A DNA stretch of 64,000 bases from Lophius americanus. Taxonomy: Eukaryota; Chordata; Actinopteri; Lophiiformes; Lophiidae. The position numbers and the translations under genes are program-made. This document shows, piece by piece, positions 24,776 through 37,900 of this stretch. The notes below the pieces were generated by a model. It did not search any database, was not told where the DNA came from, and worked only from the letters and a program-made list of their open reading frames with translations. Position 1 is the stretch's first letter. Every line of letters begins with the position of its first letter. The stretch covers positions 2,968,501 to 3,032,500 of the forward strand of contig JBBDHG010000004.1 in assembly GCA_037951165.1 (NCBI GenBank), written 5' to 3'.

Positions 24776-25629
24776 TTCTGTTGAAAATAATTATCTGCGT
24801 CTCAAAGTCTATTGTTGCAAAGACATGATACACAGAAAAATTTATTGATGTTTTATGTATATCAGTCTAAGGTGGAGATCAGGATAAATGCTTATTTGAC
24901 CCTGAAGTTACTCAGTGGGTCAAACTATTGATAAGTCCGTACGTCAAAGACGTGCCACAGTACCCTCTAGCTGCATACTATGATGCCCTTCGAGTCTTAA
25001 GTAAGCTGAGCAAATCAGTTTATCCTCTCTTGCATGGTGTTCTCATATGGTCAAAAATTGATTTCTAAATTTTACCAAAGGGTCATTATATAAAATCAAT
25101 TTTGTACATTTCCGTTTTGGAAAAAGGTAATATTTTTCTTTGATAGGACAAATCTGACATATGACCAGGAAACCCTGTTTGATATACATGCTGTATCCAA
25201 TTATTTTATTACAATGTTATGAACATACATTGCAAATAACAGTTAAAATTTAAAGAAACCAATTGTGTAGATATTTGGTTCTACATCTCACTAAGTACAA
25301 TATGCATTTTTTCCCCTGCTAATTTCAGTTGTAAGTGTTATTATGGAAATATTTGTATTATACTTTCAACAATTGTTATCAACTACCTCCTTTAAAGTAA
25401 AAATTATAGTTCAAAGTCATGGAATAATTCATGCAAAAGAGGGCTAAATGTGCAGTCTACTGGCATACACAAGAACCCAGTGATCACATGGAAATTTTAA
25501 ATGATGAACATTAAATTAATTGAAAATGCAATTGTCCCTACAGGTGATTCAAGTCTCCGTCACCCAAAATCAAATATGTCTATAGGCTGTAGCACCGTAT
25601 CGTGTTAAGTCATTCAACTGGAAGCATTC

Positions 25630-25635
25630 TTTATT
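25630..25635 (-). terminator. jsrp1 poly(A) signal
   Basis: AATAAA on the minus strand, about 100 bases after the jsrp1 stop codon. About 0.85 kb separates it from the sf3a2 signal, so the two genes converge tail to tail. Confidence 0.6.
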
Positions 25636-25737
25636 TTTTGAGACACCATTGTTGAAAAAAAATTATTACTGCATTCAATATTGCCCTTTTGACTTTTTCT
25701 CGTTGTTCCTCCAACCATCAATCTTTGCCACAGCCTC

Positions 25738-26666
25738 CTAATTTCCTTCACCCTCTTCTTCATCATATGCTGTATTGTTGGGTTCCTCAGTTTTTTCTCT
25801 TTCATTTTTGTCTTTGATTTGTTTGTTCCTATATTTCTTTTCTCTCCTGTCCTTTAATTTCCCCTCTCGTTGCTTCAATAGATTTTTGTCTGGCAGTGGC
25901 TTGTTTCTGAGACCTCTTGATTGTGACGTTGCTCCTCTCTTCAACTTTCCTTTTGTGACTTCTGCATCATCATCACCGTCCTCATCCTCTTCCTCATCAA
26001 GGTCTGGAAGCCACCAGAACATGACTTCCCATAAAGTTTTCTCATACTAAATGATGAGAGAGTGTGTTAACATAGTAAAAATGTGCCATAGTAAACGATT
26101 ATAAAAGTAAACCAATCACAGAGGCCTTTTTACCACTAGTGGTTGTCTTCTGTGTAGTAATGTGCCTGGTCGTCTCACCCTCAGCTCTTCTTTCCCCTCT
26201 GTTGTCCTCTGACCTCGCAGAGATTCTGTTGTGTATTTTTAATTTATTTCAGAGACACCACTCAGATGCAGCCGGCATGACATTTTATTACTATGATGAT
26301 ATAATTAACATACCAGCGACCCTCTGAAAGCCTGAGGTGAGCACCAGGATGGTAATGGCCACAAATAGACAGCGGTTGAGGGTGACGTTCTCCCATGGAG
26401 TCTCAACCTCGTTGGGGTTTTGGAAGGGCAAGTGTTTGTGCAAGGATGCTGATGGAAATACAAGAAGAAGAAGGAGATGAATTTGTAATTATCCAGCAAC
26501 GTAAGAAAAGATTTGAAGCTTCAAAGGAAAGGAGGAATATAGGATTGTTTTACCTGTTGCGGTGGGATTCAAGACCCTTTGTAATATTCTGGGTTCTATT
26601 CTTAGTTGCTGTGGAACTGGAGCCATTTCCTATTAGATAATATTTAGCTTAAAAGAGTTATACAAA

Positions 26667-26715
<49 letters not shown>

Positions 26716-28910
26716 GTATATGTGTATGTATGAATGAATGAATGATAGGAACATAATCGAAATGATTGATGTTGGCTGTTTTCCAACTAACCTGTCTGAA
26801 TTTCCTTGCGTCATACATTTCTGAAACAGAAAGGATATTTCCTTAGGAGATATATTTAATAATACATTTAATTTATAATGCACTTTACATTTGGATCAAA
26901 TCTCAAAGTTCTACAAAGCAAAAGCAGATAGAAGCATCAATAAAAAATAAAATAATAACTATATAAAAGCCTGACCAAAGAGCAGCAATTTTAATTAATG
27001 TTATAGGTTCTGCTAAAAAGTATAGTATATGATATGATGATAGTGACCTTTAGGGTTACTAACTGGGGGATTGCACCCGGTGTCTGAGTCATGACCCAGA
27101 CGACGTGCTGTACCCGGCTCTCAAATAATAAATGATCGATTATTGATTAATTTTTAAGGGGTGCTTCTATGATAACCGGCACATCTTTTCTAGTGTTTAC
27201 GGCATTTGTTTAGCGGATCAGGAAACTCACAGACCAATTGCATGCGAGTTAAGCCATCCCACGTGACGCTAATTGTCCAATCAAATCTGTGAAAACTGCG
27301 ATTCTGAATACAGAGGTGAGAGAGATGAGAGGCGGGTGACAGACGGAAAGGGAATACAAAAAGCTGAGCAATAAATGTTAAAAGGGCTTGCCCATCAACA
27401 TATTCTTTATACAGATCCCCATTAGCTTCAAAAAATGTTATTCAAGAAAATACAGTGCATTATTAGACCAGCATTGCTAAATACAAAACAAAATTTAAAA
27501 AAAGGGTAGTCATGCTGTATACAAAACACTCAATTATAAGCATTGCACTTCTCAAATAAAGAGAAGAAGATCAAAAAGTAGAATAAATGACAACAAAAAT
27601 AATAATAAATAAATATAAAGCAACAAAATGTTTAAGGTTAAAGAAAAGTGGTAGTTCTATGTAGGCCTTAAACTCTGTCTTTCATCTATCTGATGGCGAG
27701 TTTATTACAATCAACATTCCGCAACACAGGTATAATTAGACCGGTTGATACATGTTTAGCTACTCCCCTTTTAAGATGGATTAAATTTTGCTTGGTGAAG
27801 GACTAGTACTGGAACATTATAGAGGATCTCCTCTGTTATAACAGATCTGTCAGTAATAAATGCATTTTCATTTATATATTCACATATATATATATATATG
27901 TGTATATATAGAGGAAAAACAGCCGAGACTCCTCAAGTTAATTCCTTTTCCTCAAATAAGAAGAATTACAATCAGAAGACAAGATTTTTCTACATCCCAG
28001 ACAGAGCAAATTTCTCATTATACAATGTGTTGGTGGACTCAACGCAATTAAAAAAACACTGGTCAGTTCCTTGAATAGTCTTATACTCATGGCATGAGTC
28101 TTATACTCATGACTCTGGATATACAAGTTTTTCACCAAAAATTATGGAGTGGTTTTCCAATAATATTGGTACGATAACAAGTGGGGTCCAATCTAGCTGC
28201 CTTATTCTGAGCAATTACATTTTCTAAGGGAGTTTCCGCAGTACTTGACCAAACAACTGGACTTTCTTTAATAGCAGGTGGAGCATGTGCAGGACATTTC
28301 CTTGATACTGGAATTTGCTAAAGTGTTAAAATGACTTACCATCTTCATTGTCTCTTCTTAGTCTGTTGCTCATTAGTGCTGCAGCTGAGACTAAGGAGAA
28401 TTTCAAGATATGCAAATATCATGTCATGAGTTTGGTCAACCTGTTGGTGTTGCTAGAGTTTATGTCAAGGCGTGAGCCACGTCTATCCACTGCTAACTAT
28501 AGATAATGATTTCAGTCAGGATCAAAATGGTGTCAAATCAAAATAGATTTTCCCATATGGTCTCTTTAGTCTTTATAGTGCTCTGTCTCAAAGTTATAAT
28601 TTATCATGTTTGGCTCACCGTGCATGCTGCACAGCTAAGGAAAAATATCACTTTGTTGTCTAAGACAAGAAGTCATATTTAATTTTATCACCCTGGTGCT
28701 ACTTCCAAGTATTTATAGAGTTGTACAAATTATACAGCTTACAATAGATGGAGGATTTTTGTGCATACATTACAGACTCTCTCTCTCTTTGTGTGCGTGT
28801 TTGTGATTGTGGCCACCTGGTATGTGGATTTGCCGAACAGATTTCCGCGGAGGAGGTTCTGCTCTTGGTGGCCCTAACTCCTCTTCAAATGTCTCATAGC
28901 TGTCTTCCAT
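25738..28910 (-). CDS. jsrp1: Junctional sarcoplasmic reticulum protein 1 (JP-45), 6 coding exons
   Basis: In muscle this small SR membrane protein links the dihydropyridine receptor with calsequestrin at the triad. Coding exons on the minus strand: 28910-28817, 28384-28340, 26820-26792, 26629-26554, 26448-26314, 26003-25738; phases join to give 214 codons. The N terminus is MEDSYETFEEELGPPRAEPP. The diagnostic segment is TPWENVTLNRCLFVAITILV followed by LTSGFQ (residues 98-123), with one membrane helix at about 108-122. It parallels the human LPWGDLSLNKCLVLASLVAL segment. After the helix comes an acidic stretch (DLDEEEDEDGDDD) and a Lys/Arg/Glu-rich tail ending DEEEGEGN. Gene order next to sf3a2 supports the name. 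The donor at 28816 (GTGGCC) is weak, and a 29-base exon is required; the first two exons are less certain than the rest. Triadin-like proteins are the alternative. Confidence 0.82.
26668..26735. repeat. (TA)n microsatellite with a GAAT tail, inside a jsrp1 intron
   Basis: About 20 TA units run to about 26709, followed by TATG/TGTA variants and three ATGA-type units. It fills much of the 162-base intron between the exons ending at 26792 and beginning at 26629 (minus strand). Confidence 0.85.
26861..27025 (-). mobile_element. L2-type LINE fragment in a jsrp1 intron
   Basis: CATTTAATTTATAATGCACT then TTTGGATCAAATCTCAAAG, continuing through a region matching the complement of 10790-10950, including ATAGGTTCTGCT near 27003 (the end of ORF2). 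It has the same sense as jsrp1. Confidence 0.7.
28077..28111. repeat. 15-base direct repeat, two copies
   Basis: AGTCTTATACTCATG occurs at 28077-28091 and again at 28097-28111. It lies in a jsrp1 intron and has no evident role. Confidence 0.6.
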
Positions 28911-31900
28911 TCCTTTCCCTGAGAGAGAGAGAGCAAGAGGAAAAGATGGAGGAAGTGGTTTGATATTGAATTTGTTCCAAAAACTATTTAACAGATTTGT
29001 TTATGATGCACATATTACACACAAAATTCGTAGTTGTGGGTTTTTGGTGTACTTAGAAATACTTTTTCAATCACTTTCTCCTTCCAAAAACGAGAGGATT
29101 CAGTGGATCACAATGTCAGTTGTTCTTATCTGAATCCTTCACTTCAGAACTTTAGAAGGAAAAGTACTTCCATTTTTTAAATTAGAATTTATTGCTAAAA
29201 ATATATAAAATATAAAACATAAACCAGGAAAACACATTTCAAGTTAAGGATTATACCTTTACGTTTACAAATGTATTCTGTGAGGCCAGACATTTCTGTA
29301 CGGACAGGGAGCTAATGACCTACCAGACCTAAAAATAGGAAATGCAATGCCAATGGAAGGACAGACGGATGCACATATATTTCGTAAAAAGGAAAAAGCC
29401 TAATCTTTATACCTTTTACTGCCCTCTCCTATAATAAAATCTAACCTTTGACCTCGATTGAAAAAGACCGTCTCTATCCTACCTTCCTCAACATTTGGGG
29501 TCCTCCAGGTAATGTCTGGTCAACCTTTGTCACGCAGCCTGTTGTTCCATTGGCAGCAGAATCTCACACTGAAGTGACTGACAGCCAAGAACAGGTGCTG
29601 GAGAATGAAAAAAACAAAAAGAATCGCGAGTCAGTCACAGGCGTTGACTGAGAGCAGCTTGACATTAACATTCCCCGTACAGCTGGAGGAGAGGAGGAGA
29701 AGACCATGGCTTATACCAAGTCTGGGAATACTTAGATTAATGTTGGAAGAATCATAAAGTTTGATCTTATTTGATATAAAATTAGTCGATTCTAAACCTT
29801 CTGATCAACACAGCCAACCCTAATAAGAAGCTGTTGAAAAAAAATGAAAAAAATAAAGGAACTTACTATGGGGACTTACATCACAAACTGGAACAGAAAT
29901 ATTTAAGTTGAACATCTTTATTGACATACAATATGTGATTCAATTAACCAATTGAAGGATGGATTCTAAATCTCATCCATATCAAAGGAAAAAACTCAAA
30001 TCAAATGCTGTTGCATCTCCTGTCCACCTGTTGTCACTTTCATTTGAACTAAAGCAGGTGGAACGGACTCACAACCACTTATGCTGTCAAACTGGGCATA
30101 TCCAGATCGAGGAGGTCTGTGTTATATTTTGAATCAAAATGGTGATTAATTATTTCTTTGGAGCAGTGTGATATGCATGAGAGAAATTTATTTTATCTGC
30201 TTTTCTACCTTTCTTCCGAGCATCTGATCATTATATGGACATGCTTATATTTCCCCAGCAGAGAGCACCACTGTGTTTGGCCACAGCTTATGGGTCCAGT
30301 CATAAAGGACCTGCCAAACAGATGAACAGAAGTGCAGAACAGGCATTTTCTTTGTACAAAAAAGACACATGACCATGTTGTCAGTCATTTTGTTTTATAA
30401 CATTATGTTCTTTATTTTTCCTCTGTACATCTTCAGTCAGTAGTATTTGTCAACTGAATTAGACTAGATGATGTCATGAAGCAGTTCATATGTGGGCTGT
30501 GAAGTTGTCAGGCAAACTCATCATCTTCCCTTGATGTTGATGCTGCTAACAAGAAGTACTGTAAACAAATGTAAGGATTACTGTCTTGTATGAGGCTCAG
30601 GTACCCTCTGGCTGGCTTTATGTGGGAGGGGAGAAGAAGTGTCGGTAAAAGACTTGTGGCGACGTTGATGACTCATACCTTTGCTCGGACTCAATTCCAT
30701 TTCCGGCTGAATCTGACTAAGTGCTGTAACCTTTGGGTAGACCAAGTAAGAGAACATTTTTCAGAAGAGGGGATTTTATCAAAATCATGTCGAGCAACTC
30801 TGTAAAAATGCTTTTGGCTATAATAAGCTTGTTAACATAATGTCAGAAGCAGAATCTTGATAATTCTGTACATTCCATCAGTCATGAACATGACTTAGAA
30901 ATCTCCATGGTTACAAGAAATGACCATCGTCATGCATCGTCTGTACTTGTGCCATGGCTCTATGGATGGTAACAGCAGGTAGTATCACACTGGTATGTTG
31001 ACTAAAGTTGATTGTAACAGCAGGTGTTGCTCTCATTTTATATGTAGCATCATCATCAGATCAAAATATTAATTTTTCCAATATTTAAATTTATGAAAAA
31101 AGGCTGAATGTTGGTGAACATGGTAAATATTATACCTGCGAAAATTCAGCATGTCATCCCTGTGAACACATCAGCAAGCTTAAATGTAGCTAAAAGTACA
31201 GCCTTTTAGAAAAGCCTTTTAGAAAAATATATGTTCCCTTATTATCACCTCCATAACTTTACTTCTATCTATATGTGTGCACTGAAGTGTGCTTTACTTG
31301 AACTCTGTTACGCTATTTAGAATGTCCGTTTGGGGCCATAAACATTTGCTCTCAAAAGATCAAGACATTGATATTACTCTCCATTCCCTCTGTGGATGTA
31401 TGTTTGACATCTGAGTTGCTTAAAGGTTTCTGTCCCCATTTGTGTTTACAAATTGACCACTCTGCTCAGACTGTACATAGTGCCAGCTGCTCTATGTTCT
31501 CCCTTCATAAAGAGTGTGGAGGAACATCACAAGAAGGAACTGACGTGATTACGGGGACTTTAATTGATATTGGATTCAATGATTGTGTTTACTTTTAAGT
31601 CAACTTGGGAGTAGACCAAATGTTTCTTTAAAAAGCACAATGAAAAATGATGTGTCCCAGATGAAGACCTTAACTCATAAGTTGAAGGCCTTAGTCCGCA
31701 TCAAACATTAGAGGCAACATCTTCCTGTCCTTAAATGTGTCCAATGTCCGTGATTATGGGTTGCGTCCAACGATTTCTCCATCCTGTCTTTACGAAATGT
31801 ACAATATAGCATGCCCTTGTTCGCTTCATTCAATATTTGATGTCGTTTATGTAGAGTTGACGAAGTATGCAGGCTTTAAATGACTCTCTTTTAAAACACA

Positions 31901-33744
31901 ATCAAATAGCACCTCCTGTGCAAATAACATTTCCAACCCTTTGTTATAATAAATTATAAATGCATAAAAGGTTTAACCAACAACTTTTTTACTTGAATAT
32001 TGATCAAAATAATTTCTTAATTACACCATATATCTGTTGATATGCATTCATAGTAACCGTTTAGGTTTTATTATGTCAAAATACTTTTCATTCATTTTGG
32101 CGTGAAGTTTAAGGGGGTTTTTCAAACTCAGCTCCAGAAAAAAAGCAAGGACATAAGCTATGTTTAAAATTATCTTGGTTTATAAATGTAGCTTTGTGGC
32201 TTTGAATTCAATGGAACAAAAAGTTATGTCACCATAATGCTCCTCCCCTCATAGAATCGAATCTAGGAGAAGAAGGATTTCAGATGACACTGAGATGGAG
32301 ACTTACGTGCTTCACACTTTATAGAGATGGATAGAGATGATTTCAGAGGGAGCTCATACTGGTTTGGCATGCTGGATAAATAGACTGTGGAAGAGGCTGC
32401 CCTTATGCCTGACAGAAATAGAAAATAGCTTATCCTCTCTGGATTTCTCCGCAACCTTCAACCTTCCGTCTTCAACGGCATAGCACCAACTATTTTCAAC
32501 TCCTCTTGGAGTGTTTCGCTTCATTTATTCAGCCCTGTTCAGAGAAGAATTTGCAGTTCTAATTCAATTTACTCACAAACAAGCTACACGTTTAGGTCAT
32601 ATTTTGCACGTTCATATGAGGAGTATGTAAGAGTTGGTTTACATAAAAGAGTATTTCATTGTCGATATTGGTAAAAAAGAACTGCCTTAAGTGAATCTTT
32701 GGCCTTGTGGCTGCCTGCTGTGGGGCTGAGGCCTCTTTATAGACAGTGACAAGTGCTTTGAGCTCCCTATGCTGCCGACCCAGCATAACTGCTCCCCGTA
32801 CAGATTATACTCTATGCAGAGAATAAAATGAAACCATATTTAACTATTAATTCTCCTATAGAATAGACAGTTATATTATAATGTATGTTTATTCTGGCAT
32901 TTGCATCAATTCATCAACTCTGTTCCTTTAACTTGCATTTTCACAGATTATCATGGATAAAGTACGCAGCTGTCAGTGGGACTCATCTGTAGCCATGCAG
33001 GATTATGACTGGCCTGTCCTTTACTTCCCTCCGGCGTAGTTTCCTCACTTTGAGTTACTCATTTCCTTCGTAATTTGCTGACAGTGTAAAACTTGCATTT
33101 GAAGAGAAATGACATTGGATCCTCAAAGATCCAGTTATATGTCTCAAAGCTTCTCCCTTATTTCAATTTGCGTTTCAACAAAAGCATTAAAGTTCTGGAG
33201 CTACTGTAGAATTCTGCATTCTTCCTTGTGTCAGCTAACTCTTTAGATTAAGGGCAGAGGGGCAAATCCGCAGCGTGTCCTCTGGCAAATAAATGTACAA
33301 ATGTCCAAATAATGTGATAACCGTACCCTGTTTTTCCATGCATTGGAGAGGAAAATTTGTAATGTCCCAAAAGATTCTTTTTATAAGGGAGCTGGACGAT
33401 TGGAGAGGAAGATTAGGTGAAATATGTTCATTTTTTACAAGCTATGTCTCTCCTTTATGATAATTTTCTCCAAATGTCTTCTGCCTCATTCTGTCATTGT
33501 GGGACAAGAGATGACATTAAATCTATGGTCTTAGTTTTGGATTAGTCTACCACACATTCTCGGTACTTCTCTCCGGCAGCCATCCCAATCTTAACGTTTT
33601 TAAACTGGTTTGAAATTTATTCTTAAGTTGATTATTTAAGGAGGCATGGCTGAGTGAAGCCATGCGCCTACACAACTGCATGTGTGTAAAATTAAACCTA
33701 TTACACCGTGTGGGACTGATATATGATTAGTGGGGTTCACTAGT
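28911..33744. other. Upstream of jsrp1: no gene recognised
   Basis: A minus-strand acceptor eight bases before the jsrp1 ATG (CTCTCAG at 28919 on) means a 5' UTR exon should lie upstream, but I could not place it. A plus-strand frame at 29448-29651 and others near 30590, 31368 and 32263 show no family motif or credible splice structure. The DNA is AT-rich. Confidence 0.5.
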
Positions 33745-34005
33745 GGGGCGGCTGTGGCTCAGTGGGTAGAGCGGCCGTCTCCCGATCGGAAGGTAGCCGG
33801 TTCGAATCCCACCAGAGTCTACTTGTCGTAGGGTCCTTGAGCAAGACCCTGAATCCTTAGCTCCCCGGGCGCTCCACGAGGGGCTGCCCACTGCTCCCTC
33901 AGGGATGGGTCAAATGCAGAGAAGTAATTTCACTATGTTGTACTGTGTATGACTCTATGTGACTAATAAAGGATTGTTTCTTCTTTCTTCTTCTTCTTCT
34001 TCAGT
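33745..34005 (+). mobile_element. tRNA-derived SINE
   Basis: It starts GGCGGCTGTGGCTCAGTGGG, an A-box region, followed by a B box GGTTCGAATCC about 50 bases later, as in a tRNA-derived Pol III promoter. The body reads GTCCTTGAGCAAGACCCTGA and ends in a (TTC)n tail at about 33980-34002. This is the architecture of common fish SINEs. The cloverleaf is not intact and the body continues far past a tRNA 3' end, so it is not a tRNA gene. Confidence 0.85.
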
Positions 34006-34908
34006 GATTAACACATTACATCTGAAATAGTAGCAGAAGACATGCACGGTCATGGTGGAAGGAACTTAAGGCGTTTGCTTAAATAAAAGTATCAATAGCA
34101 CAGTGTAGAAGGTATAGGTCCTGCAATCCACTCAAGTAAAACTACAAATGAGTTAAAATCAAAATAAGCATTAAATGGCTGATGTGATAGAAAGTATCAT
34201 GAGTGATTACCTATTTCAGAATAATATGTATACTAGATTATAATTTTGCACATGAATGTTGAAACGTTGAGCTCAATTGAACGGCTCTGTAGCATGTGAA
34301 ATGTCACTAAATTGACCCCTAATAAAACATGACAATGTATTTACTTGTGATTTTTTGTATTGATAATTGGAATCTGTTACTACAGTGTTATTACACAAGT
34401 ATATTTGTTTTAGCTCTGGAATGGAGTGGAGTCTAAATTGAGTGAACATGGAGATTAAATTATAAGCATTTGGAAAGAGTACTTCAAGTATGTTTCTTTA
34501 GTAAAAGTCTTTAGTTACTTTCCGCTTTTTCACTGTACTGCCCCTCAGTGCATGTTGTTTGTTTGACTCAGAATTATTAAATCATTCCAGAGTTCAAAAC
34601 TCCTAATCAATTTATGAAGCCGCTAATCAATTTCACATAAAGCTCTCATTCTTAAACAGCAAGAATGAAACGGGAAGATGGATAGAGAGGAGAGAATAAA
34701 GAGACAGGGGGATGTTGGCTTTGTGAAGGCCAATAAAAAATTAAATAGAGGGTGGGGTGAAATGTAAAGCATGCAGATCTGATAAAGCAATTAAAATCCT
34801 TACTGTTATATGTCTCTTATACTCTGATGTTAAAATGAGATATGCGCCACCTTTAATTGGAAATTCGGCAACAGCCCATATACAGCTCTCTCTTTTTCTC
34901 CCTATCAC

Positions 34909-34941
<33 letters not shown>

Positions 34942-37900
34942 GTCTTTCTCTTCTTTGCGATTTCACCTTGCTGGTTGGTTTTGAAACATCCCTAGCATTT
35001 TCTTTTACAGTCCTCCATCCGCGGCCCTTGATGCCTTTTCCCCATTCGCCGTGTTGGTGCACGAGCAGCCTTTCAGCCGGCCCCTGGTTGTCAACTGATT
35101 GAAGATAATTACAGCTATTTGACTGCAGCATTCATAGTCTGTCCTTTCCAGAGGCACTTAGACGACGAACATGCTAAACAGAGGCCCATAACTGTCTCTG
35201 CGGGTAACTAGAGACACATTGGTGGGAGGGAGCTGACAGAATATAAATTATATAGCTGGCTGATGCTAGTTCTGTCAGGTATTGGTACATAAAGCGCTCC
35301 TATGGATTCCGTGAAACCTTAACAAACATCTAAACGGCAGTGGTTTGCTTTGATCTATTCATCAGGAAATTGAGGAGGAGATCCTTTGAAACATGAAGTA
35401 GCCTACTGCTGTTTTTACAAAACGATGAAGGAGAAATCAGAATGGTAAGAAGAATGGATATAGATTACATCTTGATCAATTTTGGTGGTTGTTTCAGTGT
35501 AGTTATTGCTTTTTGCAGCTTTATGGAGACTGACTTATGGAGGCTTCTCTTGCATATTAAGAGACTAATCCTGGTTTGAAGGACGGTAATTGTTCTTGAG
35601 CTGTCGTATATTAGCTACATGCCTCTCAGCTCAGTGCTATATCCAGAACAGTAGGAATGAGGCAAACTCTTTAGGATGACAGTTCGCCTCTGTCTCCCTT
35701 TTCTGCCTGACACTATTCCCTCATTTTCCACATCTTTCTCTTTCCTCAGCTGTGTCTTCTGCGTCTTGCCTCCATCCCTACTTTGTTGTCTCCTGCTTAC
35801 AGGAGAAGCTGTACGGTGCAGGGACTGTAGAGACTTATCTCATCACAGGCTTTCACTCAATAGGATCCCCAATTCTGTCCGTCTTTTTTTCCCAGGGAGC
35901 CATGACAGCTACACAATTGATTGCGGCCGAAAGCAGATAATAGCGAGACTATTACTATTACTATAATATACTATTATAGAAAAATATAAAACGCACACAT
36001 GCACTGTCTCTGTTCTCATGTGTGTCTGCATTTGTTTGTGTATTTTTAAGCAGGATAACCCAAAAAACTTTTAACCAATTTCAATTAAATTTTGAGTCTG
36101 CCCTGACGAGGGAAATGGGGCAATTTTGAAGCTTATCAGCTGTAGCAGTGTGGCAAATCTCAATGTTTCCCCTCCACTATCTAAGGCCCAATCTTCCCCA
36201 AAGTTAACATTTTAGATGTCTGTCCTAGGCTGAAAACAAAGGCATAACACATTTCAACAAAAGCCATAGTGCCATCAAGTGGCAACGCAAATTTAAATAT
36301 TTTTAGTTGACAATCCTCTGCTTGCTCGGACCATATTGACCATTAATTGAAAACATTTTTAAAGCCTGATGAATCTTATATGCGAATAAAATCAACACAT
36401 TATTGTTGATTTTCTATGAAGCAGGAAGTTGTGGTTAAGAAAACAGTGAAACATCATGACCTAGTATATATTTTATTTTTATTTATTTATTATTATTAAT
36501 ATTAACTTTAAAGGGGGCTAGCTCTGCTATGTGTTCAAACTATAAGTAAGAATGTTGTGTGTATGATGTAATGATCTACAAAAAAAGCCTCTTGGAGCCA
36601 TGGGCTAAATCCAAATCCAGTGAATTTTTCACCATTTCATGCATTGTCTTTAAAAACTCCGCCTACAAGTTGCAATCATTCATTCATTATCCATTACCTA
36701 TTGCAATCAATCAACTTGAAAATGTTTAAGTGCAATTTCATAACTTAAGTGATGAAAATATATCACAAGTTTCCATTTTAAGGTGAGAGTGTCAGCTGGA
36801 CTAACATAGAATGACTTACATTGAGGATTTAGGGGTTAGTTTTTGGTTTCCCTTTAGTTTGGTGTCCTTCATATTTCATATTTCATATTTCACCTTTGTT
36901 TTTTTATTTCATTCTTTGACCTCAGTTTTTGGAGTATTCAATTTCGCATACTTGAATTTTATTGTCTAATTTTATTGTGTCAAGTTAATACACCATGGAC
37001 AACGTCTCACCGTCGTCTTTGGATATTCTTTATTAAATCGCTGAACTGCATTTTTTTCCTGATTCCTCTACAACATGAGTTGTATTTTTAATTTCACATT
37101 CACAACATGTATTTCCTTTTCATTTAGATAATGATAATCGTCCATCCATCCGTCTGTAACTGTCCGCACTTACCTCGTTTTGGGTCGAAGGAGAGCCAGA
37201 TCTTTTTTCTTCCTTTTTTCTTAAATTTTATTCCCTTTTATTAATCAGTTTTTACTCCAAAATCAGATCTTATTTTCAAAAGTGACCTCGATGCCATTGG
37301 AGCCTCTTGATTAAATAAAGTTCATTATAACTGTAATTCATTTAAGTCTAAATAAAATTGAAATAGTAATACTAGCAGTGATGAGATTCTTCCTCAATAT
37401 GGGCGATGTAAAAGATAGGATCAAAATAGTATGTAAAGAAGGAATGATTACAACCTCTAACCTACTCCATATTTTTATTATGGGTTATTTTAAGACAGAC
37501 TTAAAAAAATTTTTAACTCCTATTTTTAAAGCAACAGAGGTCAGACAGGCTAACAAGAGAACCAATTAAATGCTATAGTGTTTCCTTCATGCTGCTTTGT
37601 CACTGCTCTGTGGCCGTTGCAGGAAAAAGAATGTAATAGAGAAGCTATGGAGGCAAAGATAGTCCTAAGTATAGGGTTATTGAACTGAACAGGGCCTCTG
37701 GTCTCTTTCAGGCTTTTGTTATCCTGAGAGGTCGAGCACAAATGCACAATCACACGCACACGCACACGCGGATGGTTGAGCGAGTTTTCCTTTTGTTTAT
37801 CTCACCACTGTCGGGACTTGAACGAGCCCATCTGATTTCACATGTACATATGTGATTGTTAGGCCTGCTGAGTGTATCTATGATTGCTTGTTTGTTGAGT

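Noticed and set aside
29448..29651. A 67-codon plus-strand frame upstream of jsrp1
   Set aside because: No motif, no splice sites and low-complexity Lys/Asn content at its end; likely chance.
33745..33820. A possible tRNA gene
   Set aside because: A and B boxes are present, but the sequence runs on into a SINE body with a (TTC)n tail and no intact acceptor stem pairing.
35676..35966. Possible exon reading EKLYGAGTVETYLITG after a CTTACAG acceptor
   Set aside because: The acceptor and frame look plausible, but I recognise no protein, find no matching donor chain or neighbouring exons, and a single short frame is not enough.
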